Both the position numbers and the translations under genes were made by a program. From Progne subis subis (lineage: Eukaryota > Chordata > Aves > Passeriformes > Hirundinidae): a DNA stretch of 64,000 nt. Location: the NCBI GenBank assembly GCA_022316685.1, contig JAKJHU010000030.1:13343360-13407359 (forward strand), written 5' to 3'. Under the pieces are notes generated by a model. The model had not been told where the DNA came from and ran no database searches. It saw nothing but the letters and a program-made list of their open reading frames with translations. Within the stretch, counting starts at the first letter, position 1, and every line of letters begins with the position of its first letter. Positions 23,113-34,400 of the stretch are shown here, piece after piece.

Positions 23113-23817
23113 TGAGACATAAACTTTAGAGAATTAAGGATTTTAGAGGGGTTAAGGTTTTAGTTGGAGATAAGTTTGTTGAAATTAACTAAAGTAGATA
23201 CGTAGGCTTTGCTGAAATTAAAAAGTTAGTAGCTAACTAGGAGAAACTGGGTTTGAGATCACTCTTCTGTATTAGAATAACTGATTACTTGTCAACTTTA
23301 TGTTTGGTTAGCTGTGTTTATAATGAAGAGTACAGAAACTGATCAATAGCTTTTAGGAACATAAGACAATTGTAGCCTCCTCTGCCCAGAAACTCTTTGA
23401 ACAGTCACAAAGACAGGAAATAGGAGTCCTACTAGGGGTTCATTTATCACACTTGCATTGAGAAGGTAGAAAGTTCAGAACGAGGAAGACTTCTTCACTT
23501 CCTCATTTTGGGGACCCCTCCCCATGAAAAGGACCACTGGCTCATTTCAAAGAACAAAACTATGCATGCTTAATAGCTTTTGAGCTAATTACCATACGAA
23601 GCGGGAATGGGGTGTACCAGAGTTATGAATATGCATTTGTGTTTTGGGTATTCAATGCTTTTGTAAATAAAAGGACTCTGTGATCACCTGTAAATTGTGG
23701 TGTGTATTTGGGAGCTATCCCGCACACTGCCTGGCATCGTAATAAACATACACTTTCTAACTTTAAACTGTTAGAGAGTCTTTGTCCATCACAGTTGGAC
23801 ATTTTTTTAATAAGTCA
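23113..23817 (+). mobile_element. Solo LTR (ERV class I-like) nested in a CR1
   Basis: A 705-base insert begins TGAGACATAAAC and ends TAATAAGTCA. It is flanked by the 4-base duplication CTTC (23109-23112 and 23818-23821). Removing the insert and one CTTC leaves an uninterrupted CR1 3' end, which fixes both borders. The insert carries a TATA-like AAATAAAAGG at about 23665 and AATAAA at about 23742, in the order expected of a plus-strand LTR. A 4-base duplication is typical of gammaretrovirus-like class I elements, but the family itself is not identified. No internal viral genes are present. Confidence 0.85.
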
Positions 23818-23857
23818 CTTCCAATTCAGCATATTCTATAATTCTATGATTCTATGA
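23818..23857 (+). repeat. CR1 3' tail, right part of interrupted copy
   Basis: Continues the CR1 interrupted at 23112. It holds the last 3'UTR bases, then the diagnostic short tandem tail (ATTCTATA, ATTCTATG, ATTCTATG) ending at about 23857. This marks the true 3' end of the LINE. Confidence 0.93.
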
Positions 23858-24855
23858 GCTATTTCTTTTTCTGGGTATTACTGGTTAGCTAAATACATAA
23901 ATTAGGGAGTAAAAGAGGTACAAACTGTATCATATTTAACATCAATGATCTGAACATCTTTTTCTTTAGAGGAATTGTTATCTTTCAAGCTACTCTTCTT
24001 GACTGGTATATGTGTTGGCTGTTGCACACAGCTCGCAGTGCAGTAGAATAACTGCAGGTGACAAGATCTAGGAATCTGGGAGATGCTTTTTGGATCTAGG
24101 AATGGTTTTGAACCTTTGCTATAGAAAACAATTGGACTTAAAGAGTTACTTTATAGTTCAAACACTTCTGCAGTTTGACTGGAAAGACATCCATGGATTT
24201 GGAGAAGAACGTGCAGGACTGGGAATCCTACTCAGCAACAGGAGATCCTGCTTTAAACTTAGTCACAGTCATCTCCCTGTGACTCACTGTCTTCTCCTTC
24301 CCTAGAAGGGGCTCCTATTTACATCGAGAAAGAATCTGTATCACATCTCTGTATCACCTATGACTGATTCTTAACCTCAGTCCTTCAGTGACTTCATTTG
24401 TAATTTTATACAGCTGACCAGGCATGTTGTAATGAATATTTTTATTCACCTCTTAAATTCTCAGGAATTACAGACTTTGTGAATAGTAGCCTTAATTGTA
24501 AATTCAGTAGGATATGCCACAGGGCAACCCATATTTCTGTGGAAATATAGAATATAGATTCTGCAATTCCATGTACCATTGCAGTGTCTATCCATATGGC
24601 AAAAAAATGTAGGTATGTACTACAAGACTTTTAATCAAGGTTCATAATAAACCAGAAAAGTGTTGGAATACTTTTATATAAAAATTTCCCCAATGAGTCA
24701 CTGATCCACGTTTCTCAATAGCTGGCGTGAGGAATACTTACATTCCAAGTTGTACAGCGGAGTAGGCAGCTTCTAAATCATTTATAAACGAAGTGAATAA
24801 GGAGCTTTGGAGAGAGGAAAATGAGTTGACAGATAGCAAACGCAGAAGACCGAGG
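23858..24855. other. Upstream flank of COL14A1 promoter region
   Basis: AT-rich non-coding sequence between the CR1 tail and the CpG island. No gene or known repeat seen. Confidence 0.5.
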
Positions 24856-26240
24856 ACACCGGCAAGCCCAGCACCTGCCCGTGGAACGCTGCCCGCGGCC
24901 CCGTCCCCGCCTCCCGCGCACCTGGGCGCGCCCCCGCCGCGGGGATCGGGATCGGAGGGTGGGATCTCAGGCATCGTTTATGCCTCTTCCCTCCCCCTCC
25001 CCTTCTTTCCACCTTCTGCTCTATAATTGCCCGCCTCCTTTCACTACCCTTTCGCCTTATCAGATGCGGAGCGGCCAGCGGGGAGGGAAGCGGCTCTCCC
25101 GCAGCCAGCTCAGCGCCCGCAGCCCCGCGTGAAAAGGAGCGGCCGCTCCCCGCCGGCCGCTCCCCGGCTGATGTCCGCACAGGTCGGTGTGCGCTGCGCT
25201 TTGTCCCCTTCGAGGGCAGGAGAGAGGCGAGGGGGGTCGGGGCAGGACCGGAGCGCTTCCCATCCACCTGCCCGGCCACCTCCGCGGCGGTAGGACCGGA
25301 GCCCCGGAGGGAGAATGGGGCGAGGGAGGAGATAGAGGAGTGGAAGGTGGCGAGCTCAGGCTAGAACGGGAAATCCCCTTTAGACCCCCCCCCTGCAAAG
25401 GCCTTAATTTTATAGCCGATAGTAGCTAACGCACTGTTGGTGCGGCGGGGGCTCTGGCGGCAGCCCACGTCTCGCCGCGGTGCCTCCTCCCTCCCTGCCG
25501 GCCTGCCTCGCTCCGTGCCGCGCTGTGTCGGGGCAGTCGCTCCGCCCTGGCCCCGCTCGGTGCTCTCTTCGCGGAGATGCACGGGCCGGGGAGGGCGTCC
25601 CCGCTCCCTGCCGGCAGCCCTTGGCTCTCACGGGGCCCATTCCCCGCCTCAGCTCGGCGGAGACAGCGAGCTCCCCGCTGTCCCTCCCTTAACCCGGGTC
25701 GGGGGGCGCTCGGTTTCGCACGGGTGGGTGCTGGTGGTGGGGAGCCCCGAAGAGGAGTCGGGGGTCCGTAGCGGAGGCTGTGAGCCGCGGGCCCCTGGCC
25801 AGGCTGCTGCTGCTCTGGGGCATTGGAGAGGCGAGCGGGTGAGGGCGGTCCCGGTCTCCCCCGCCGCCTCCCTCTGCGGGGCCGGGGCCGGTCGCGCTCC
25901 GGCCCTGCCCAGCGGGACGTCGACCCAGGGAACGTCAGCGTGTTCCCGGGCAGCGCGGCCGCGCCACTCCGCAGCGAGACACCGAGATAGGGGAAAAACC
26001 CCCAGTGACCGCCCGTCCCGGGGCTGCGCCGGGGCGGCTCAGCCTCCTCCTTTGGGCCGGGCGCGCCGCGCCGGGGCAGTACGGAGCACGAAGCTGTGTG
26101 CCGCGTTTGTCTCCCCGGCAGCTCTTCTCCTTCCCCCAGGAGAAGGTGACCTGTCGCCGGACCCGTGCCAGGAGTCCTGGAGCCAGGCCTAGGAGAGATG
26201 CTACGGGGAGCGGGGCTCGCCTCACGGCAGGATTCTTGGC
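24856..26240 (+). promoter_or_regulatory. COL14A1: CpG island; likely COL14A1 promoter and non-coding exon 1
   Basis: An abrupt change from AT-rich DNA to about 1.4 kb of GC-rich, CpG-dense sequence with many GC boxes (for example near 24900-24950). A TATAAT-like word at 25022-25027 sits just before a possible start region near 25050. An ACGTCA half-site lies near 25934. The first coding exon of COL14A1 (from 28367) has its own acceptor, so an upstream 5'UTR exon is required and this island is the natural place for it. Possible donors include CGG|GTGAGG at 25839 and AGAAG|GTGACC at 26145, but I cannot choose between them. The long open frame at 25437-26192 is a GC-composition artefact. Confidence 0.75.
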
Positions 26241-28366
26241 TTGCTTGGTGTCTGCTCCTAGCGCTAGTCTAGTAGATAACTCATTTACCACATACTTACT
26301 AAAAGGTGAAATACATAAAAGGCAGAAGGAATAGGATACTCTTTTTTAGTCCCAGACTATGTCAGCCACAAGGTGGCTGCGGACGGGGGTTTCCTTTCCT
26401 AGTTAAGTGGACCCTGACGTGCGGATCATTGCCGAGAACTTGTGCGTAGTTGATCCAGCAGCAGTTGTGTCTATTCCAATAAATCTCATTTCTCTAACTT
26501 TTCTCTAAAAGCAACAGTAGAGAATGGTTCTAAAACAGGATTGATTACCTGTCAGTATTTATAGCTCTTGCTTTCGAGGAGGGTTTATATCAAATGTAGC
26601 AGATGGGGAATTTAGCCACCACTGTGAGTGAACATTGTAATGTCTGGGTTATTAATGGGAGGAAGGCCACACATCATCAGCGGTAACTGCCTGGAAGAAT
26701 GAATTGTTTGCTGTCATTTGAAGAGTCTGTATTTACTTGATCCAGGTTGTATTCCTGAGTGAGGGGAGAAGCATCAGTACCCAACATGAGATACAAAAGA
26801 CGTGGATTTCAGCCTGTTCTGAGATACTCTCAGCTCTTTCTATTGCCTGTCACTAGCCAGTGCTGACTGTGGTCCTTGGGTGTTTGACTCTTTGGTTGAT
26901 GTCGTAGGAAATCTGTGAACTTTGCACAGGTTTCTGAATTCTGTCTGGAGGATGGGTCTAAGAACTCTGCAGAACAATATATAAGTTCCTGGTACATGTC
27001 TTTGATTAGGGATCTAGGTTATTTTCCTCTGACTTGTGATATTCATGCTATAAGAGATAGATTAAAATATAGATATTTAAGTAATGTGAAATTTGTTGAT
27101 AATTTGGTTAAAACTTTGATAACCTCCTGTGGAGATGGAATTTGCAATGTATAATCCCCCTATATATTTCTAGGAGTTGTATCAAGCATTCATGACTGGG
27201 ATTTGTGACAGTAGACCTACCGAGTCCTGGGACTACTATAGCAGGTTGCAAATACTCAGAGAGAGAGAAGCAGATGTAGGTCTTATCCCCTTATTTTTAA
27301 TAATGATTCAGGTACTTCCATCTGCTTTTTATATTAGATAGTGGATGAACCACTTGCTTATGTGCCTTCAAGACAAGGAAACACGGAAGGCAAATACAGT
27401 GATGGCATGTCAGGAATAGTAGAGAAAATGACAGAGGAGGTAAATGGGAGAAACCTGCAAAACAGAAATACATAAACCAAAATTTACCCAAGTAAACCTT
27501 CAAATGCTCTTTGCTGACAGCAAGAAATCTACTATTAATTATCTTAATCTGTTTTTCCTGTAGAATTCTTAAAGGATAGGACAACAAATATGTTCTTGGC
27601 CTAGAAAATGGACTAAAACTAATGCAGTAAAGTTGAGTGAAAGGGGCACATGTTGGTATATCCTGAGATACTTTTTTTAAGCTAACTTCTGTGGTCAGGT
27701 AAACTACCCATTCTGGAACTTGCTCTTTGGCACCAGAATTGTTTCCTGTAACCAAGCTAGTTCACCTAGGACTACCTTGAACGTTCATATACTGCTGCAT
27801 TCTAAAGTGTTGATTTCTCCTAATTGGTTAAGTTAGTGTAAATGGTTTTGACCATGATATTACCTACTGTAGGTGCAGATAGTACAACAGAGAGCACAGG
27901 ATAAGCTGAAGTAGAAAAAGGAAAATGGACAATGGGAAGAGGACGCGAGTTCCTTCAGAACAAAGTTCTGACTTTTTAGAAAAGCTTCAGAGTTCTTTGC
28001 CACTGATAACTTTATAAGGTTCTTACAAAACTGGATTGTATAGAAATACATTGTACTTTGTTATCTACAGCTTACACTATTCCCAATGCTTGTGTATGAT
28101 TAGCAAAGAATATACAATTTCTTTTTAGTAGCCCAAGTGGGGTTCTTTGTCCCTTTCAGGTAAAATGTGCTTTGGTCATTAAACTGCTGCCAGGAGAGTT
28201 TGCCTCCACTGATGTCTGTTTTTAAATTCCTTGTTGTTTGTTTTGTTTACTTGGGGTTTTTTTGTTTGTTGTTTTAATCAAATCCTGATTTTCTCCACGA
28301 TTTTCATTAAAGTGGATGCCTTCTCTTTGCCTGTTTAGTAAGTCTTTTTGTTCCATGTGTTTTCAG
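26241..28366 (+). other. COL14A1: COL14A1 intron 1 (between 5'UTR exon and first coding exon)
   Basis: Unique non-coding sequence from the end of the CpG island to the acceptor TTCCATGTGTTTTCAG, which ends at 28366. The left border depends on which 5'UTR donor is used. No repeat family is recognised. The short open frames are chance. Confidence 0.6.
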
Positions 28367-28488
28367 ACCTGCTGATACTGTGTGTATTGAGGGGAAGAAG
28401 ATGCTGTGTCGAAACGAGATACAGAGCTGTTTTCTCCTGGCTTTTCTAGCTGTCACAGCTTTTTTCATCAGTGATGTCCAGGGCCAAG
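28367..28488 (+). CDS. COL14A1: COL14A1 exon 2: 5'UTR end, start codon and signal peptide
   Basis: The acceptor ends at 28366. The ATG at 28401 has A at -3, and no other in-frame ATG lies between the acceptor and it. The exon encodes 29 residues plus one base (phase 1). There is a polar start (MLCRNEIQS), a hydrophobic core ([12 protein letters not shown]) and then VQGQ. Signal cleavage is expected after VQG, so the mature chain would start at Gln29. This mirrors the human protein in length and in the cleavage motif. Donor AAG|GTAAGT. Confidence 0.93.
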
Positions 28489-31400
28489 GTAAGTCATAAA
28501 TAAGAAGATGGAGCTTTTCACTCTGATGTGCAGAAATAGACCTTTCCTTCCAAATGCAAATGTTACTTCCTCCTCAGTAGTATATGAATCCAATAATACT
28601 GAAATGAAGCAGGAATTTTCCTGCTGAGCTCATGGAGCAGGTGGGAGTAGAATTACATCTTCATGTGTGCTCTTTGAACCCAATATCTCAAATAGCATAA
28701 ATATTTGTAGAAATTCATGTGTCTCAAAATGGGTTAAACACAACAGGTTTTTACTCCTATTTACATGAAAGTACTTACCAGAAGTTGCTCTTATTGTCCT
28801 CTACATAATCAAGTAAGTTTGAAGGATCAGCTATGATGTGAAACTTGTATGGAATATGTATTTTTTTCTCTTTTGGAACAGTAGCTATTGTAGTGCTCAT
28901 ATCATTCCATATTGCACAGATATTTTAAATGTCACAGACTGTATCTGCAGCTTTTAAAATTAAAATCTCCTTTGTGAATATTAAAGGTTACTGGTGGGAT
29001 TGTTACATACTTGTTGGATTGTATTGACAGGGTCTGACTACTAGAGAAAAATTATCCCATTGCTTGGAGAAGAAGGGAGGAAGAATACCAATGAGTTTTT
29101 ATTATTTCTACAAAAGGCATTTCTCTCAACTTTAGATTTATGTAATCCCTTTGATATGAGATTGTGCGGACATAACTGGGAGCAGAATTGGATCCTGGGG
29201 TCTTTTAAAGTGTTTTGTATAATGTATTATTCATGAGCACATTTGCAGACTATTGGAACCATGAGGCTTTCAAAATCCTCGATAATACAAGTAGCACTGT
29301 TGTGCATTTTGCGTGGCACTTGAATGCTGGGAAGCATACCATCTTGGATGTTTGGAAATCTGTGAGCATCTGACAAGCCTCTCACAGAACTTAGGGACAC
29401 ATGTAAGCTGTAATATTTGATGCTGGTGATGTGAGGTGAATCAAGAAATGTATGTTCCCAATGTTCAGTGCATCATTCTGGTCAGAAATCAGCTCCAGAA
29501 TGTTTGGGACTCAATGAGCCAAGAAAGCAAAGCATATGGTTAGTCTTTTCTCTGTATTTCAGTCCTAATACATATGGTTAAGATTTGGAAAACAAGACTG
29601 GGGATTGAGATCCATCTCCAGAAAGTTTTGTGAAATTCCTTGATCTTGGAAAACTATATTCTTCTCCGCTTTTTTTAAACTTTGATTCAATTAGTTATAG
29701 TTGGAGAGTTTTCTCCCTTTAATACTAATACAATGAAATTAAGGTCAGAGAGGGTTTTGGTTTTTTTTTCCACAGTAATCACACCAGCAGCAGCGAGAGT
29801 TGGTGTACTTGATGAATAAAGAACAATACTTCCCTTGTTCTTACACTCTTTCAGCAAGCATCAGCTATGGAATGCTGTCAGCAGTGTGATAATAAGCTAA
29901 GTGGACCATTGCCTTAGCCCAAAATGACTGTTATTCTATTGAATTAGGTGATATGAAATCTCTGTTCCAGGTTCAAAGAAAAAAATATCTTGGTACACTA
30001 AAAATAATATTTCTCAAATTTTTTCTTTTCTTGAGGTTTCCACCTCTTGAAGTAAGCATTTCATGCAGCTGGCTAACTATTTACAATTTAATAGTTTGTT
30101 TGTCTGTTTTAATCAACTGTACACTCTGCCAAGTTGTAGGAAGAGCTGGCATTAGTTCCAGCTTGTGTTTCCTTCCTTTGGCAAAGATGCTCAGGTAAAG
30201 GTGTGTGATGTGACTTCTTGGAAAGGAGAATATGTTTGAGACTGAAGCCAACATGCCTGAAGCTACAAATTATCCCTTCAGAGGAGCTATGTGGTTCTAT
30301 CTCATTTTTTTGCCCTATTGCCTTATAAACCACATAGTGCTGTTCAGTTTTTACTCAACAACAATTATTTTTTCAGCACTGTTGTTTCTTTTCCATTCAA
30401 TATAATGTATAAATAACAGCGTTTGTCTACTTGTATTCTTTTATAGTACATAAAAATAGTGCTGGGCAAGAAACACTTGAGAATTTTTCATTTATTCATA
30501 AAGTAACTTGCTTTGAGAGGTTTTCTGTATTTAAAGATGGAAACACTTCTTTGTGTGGCAATAATTTTCATGTGTTACTACTGTAATTGCTAAGTAATTG
30601 TGGTGCATATTAACTTGTTCTATTCTTATGATAGCAGTAAATTGAAAGCCACAATACTTAGTTGGTATCCAAATTTAGACTACTGGAGTTCTTGGAGAAT
30701 TGTCTATAAGCAATTTATTGTATTTTTTCTTTCCAATAAGAGTTGAAAACATTCTTTCCTTAGTTGTCCATAAGAGTTATGTGTTTGGAGTGCTAATTTA
30801 CCTGGTGGCGTAAACCAAAGCCTTGAACTTGTCAGTTTTCTTTTGGGTGACTGCTCTAATGTTGCTGACAGCCGTTCTCTTTTGCATTCCTGTAAAACCA
30901 CTTAACGAGATCTAGCTACTGATTTTTATCAGTTAACTGACTCAGCTTGGATTAATTTTTTTCCCTTTCTGCAAGAAGTGAGATTTTGTTCCACAGACAA
31001 TAAAGGTCCAAAGAAATAAAGATATCCTCTTCAGGTTGGTGAATGTGTAGTAATTCCCATCAATATTTTGTTGTCTGTTTGAGTGCTAGATTTTTAACTT
31101 AGCTACATGTACTTTTCTATGCCAGAACATTAGTCTTTGCACAACTAAGACACAGCTGATTATCTGCCTAGTGAATAATTATTTTCTTTCTTATAGTTTG
31201 TTGCTATGAGGGAATGTCCCTTCTGCTGCACTGCTGCCTTTAATACAAAAAGTACCCAGTGAAAACTGACCAGTTATGTAAAGACTATTCTGGCACAACT
31301 TTTCTAGTCTTTCACACTGTAACTCTGTAGTGTACGAAAAAACTTCTGGTGATTGTGTCCTTCCTTGCTTGTAAAGTCTGTGATTGTTTTTTAGGGGCTC

Positions 31401-34400
31401 AAATATTTACTTGTTTTGGTGATGGCTAATATCAGTTAGGCCAGAACTATGCTTCTTTGTTAGAAGGTGCTTTCAGAAACTGTTAAGTTGAAAGCAGGAT
31501 GGAAAGAAACGATGGGAAAGGAAGAAGATGGCAGAGAAAGTGAACTCTGAAATTATAAGACATGTTTTTTTTTTTTTGACAATCCTTGATGTTACCTTAT
31601 TGCTCTCCGCTCTGCTTCTTAATCCCCATACAAATTTACCGTTTAATCCCAGTAAAATCTGCAGCATTTTCACACTTCCATACAGTTATTATTTAAGAGC
31701 TTATTTTCTATTCCTGAGGCAAAATAATAAATGAATTGTATTTTTGCAAACTGCTAGGTGTGATTTGTCGCTCTTATTCATTCAGCAATTTATTGTGATT
31801 TATGTATAGCTCAAAGACACAATGAATCTGAGAATGAATTAAAAGCTGTAATTCATAATTACAGTCCGCTTGGCTTTAAAAACTTTTTGCCATAGTCTCT
31901 GTCATGGTTTTACAATTACAGCACACTGAACGTTCTTGCAGAAACCTGCCTAGCAAAACATTTTGCAGTACGAGGGCCAAATTTTCAAAGAACCTATGGT
32001 GTATTTGCAGCGATTCCCGCGTTCGATCTTGCTCGTAGCCTTTCTTTCTAAACTTCAGGGAGGTGACAGACAGGCTGAAGATGAGGTCTGACAAGATTAT
32101 GCCAAGTAACTAAGGAAATGCATGAGTTGGGTGTGAGCCCAGTGCTGAGAATCAGAACAGCTTTGAGTGTGTGGAGTTCATGTGCTGCCGCATGTTTCTG
32201 TCCCCTTGCCTCTCTTCTTGAGCTTGTTCTCTGAGGTCTTTGAGAAAGCATAGGTGTTGCTGAGGTGTTCTTGGTAATTATGTGCTCTCTTTTCTGTGTT
32301 CTGGTGTTAAGTCCCTCTAGGAAGAGAACTGCAGAACCTGCCCTTTTTCTGACAAAACTGCCGCTTACAGAATGAGAGGCTGGATGCAAGGGAATATAGC
32401 TCTTGTATTAAACCTCCAGATTCTTACTTCTGAGATCCACACGTATTTAGTAGCAGATGACATGAAAAAACACACACCCCTGAATCTCAAAAAACTACAG
32501 CCTGCCTTTTTCCTTCTTTCTTCTCCCAAGCTGTAGGAAAAAGTAGCATGTAGGAAAAAGTTATTGATTCAGGGCAGGTTTTTGGCTGCTGCTGGTGCTA
32601 GAGCTGCATCGGCTGTAGCAGGTCAAATGGAGAGGCCAGAGATTGTTGGCCAGCGCATTCTGCCTGTTGACTCAGATGCTCCATGTGCTGTAATCCTTAA
32701 GTCTCAGAAATATCATGAGACTGTTGGTTTACTATATCTGCAGGACCAACAAACTGTGGGCATGAGCCTAGTCAATTAAGAGCAATCTTAGATGTGGGGA
32801 AAATAAATCACCACTTGCCTGTTCCAGATTAATTTCCCTGATTTCTTAGACTTACTAATAGAAACCTTAAGGACATAGTGGCAAAGGCACCATGGGTTTG
32901 GAAAATGAAGGAGCCTGTTCAGGGGGTTGTGGAGACAATGGGAAGAGGAGGAGTAAGGTTGGAGGTGTGAAAGGTTTTCTAGTCCTTCTGTCGTTCAACC
33001 TCTGGGTAGCTTCCCTGGCGGCCTTTCCCTGTAGATCAGTTTGTTCTCTGTAAGCCAAATTCTATTCAAATATATGAAGATTTCCCCTTGTTGACAGCCT
33101 TGGATACCCCAGGCTGCGCTGCTAGCTGCTGTGCTGCAGTTCTTCAGTGAAGAGGGAATGTGCCCCAAAGCAGAGTGGAAAGGTTTTGTTGAGTGAGGTC
33201 CAGCATCAGTGGAGTTTGACTGAGCAGTGGAACGCAAAACTGTGAAAAACTAGTTTATGTGCAGAGACACAAAGTTGCTGATATGACGGTAACAACAAGG
33301 GGCAGTTTTCCCATTTGTTCTTGTGTGGGTTGCTTCACTGACATATTGTCTCTTTTTCAATCATTTCACACTTTTATTCATTTCACCTGCTGCTTCAGTT
33401 TGAAACCTAGGCAATGGCACAATATAAATAGAAGCTAAATTTTACTTACCATCTAGATTGCCCCTGTCTAAGTCTTGACTTGCCTGTGCATGCCTGCCAG
33501 TCTTGATGAGACTGAAGCTGTGTTTGCAGCTGCAAAGTTTTTGCTGCTTAAGCCAGGTTTGCAAATTGGGCAGGTGATGTTCCCTTTGCCTTGTGCATGT
33601 CTGTCTTTTCTCTTGGTTAGTCTCTCCTCACAAGGATTTGAAAATTTGGCCCTGGGTGACATTGTGTGGGGAAATACCCACAGTGATGAGAGGTAAAGGA
33701 ACGTAGGTCATGCATATTGTCAGTGTAAGCAAGTGAGCAATTTTAATTCCCATATATTAACAAAGAGCATTTTTATTACCAGCTTTGCCTGCTAAACTAG
33801 TGTCTTAACATCTAACATTGTTTGTCTTTCTGTCCTCTGCTGTTAGGTCGTTTAGTTTGTTTTGTAAAGAGATAAATACAAGGTCTGTCTGAGGGAAGTA
33901 GTGCACTTGGGGATGTCATTTTACAAACTAATAAACTGATGTGTGTGATATTTTAAATAACATGCATCCTTTACTATTAAAATTTTGTTGTCTTATTATA
34001 TGTCTTTATTTTTGTTTGTTTGAAATTGGTTAGTCTTTATTTGAATTTAAAATGTTGTTTTCTTTCGAAACTTACAGTTTCCCCACCAACAAGACTAAGA
34101 TACAATGTAGTGAGTCCTGACAGTGTGCAGATCTCTTGGAAAGCCCCCAAAGGGCAATTCACTGGATATAAACTTCTTGTCACTCCAAGTTCAGGTAAAA
34201 GTCTGTATGTTCTCTTAAGGTGAAAGAACTGTCTTCCTAAGGCATAAAAGCTTTTCAGAGTTTAATGTCATCCTCCACAATGAAGAAATTGTGAGCAAGC
34301 TTTGGGTAATGAAGTACTGGCTGATCAACAGAAGAGAGATTGATTTCACTAGAGGGTGGTTAGGCACAAAAATGGGAATCAGATGCTTAAGGTAGCAGAA

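Noticed and set aside
25437..26192. 251-codon plus-strand open frame in the CpG island
   Set aside because: Composition-driven: the GC-rich island has few stops on either strand, several overlapping frames of similar length exist, and the peptide is low-complexity with no recognisable domain.
27297..27755. 152-codon minus-strand open frame upstream of the first coding exon
   Set aside because: Single chance frame in intron 1 with no known domain and no flanking splice or promoter signals.
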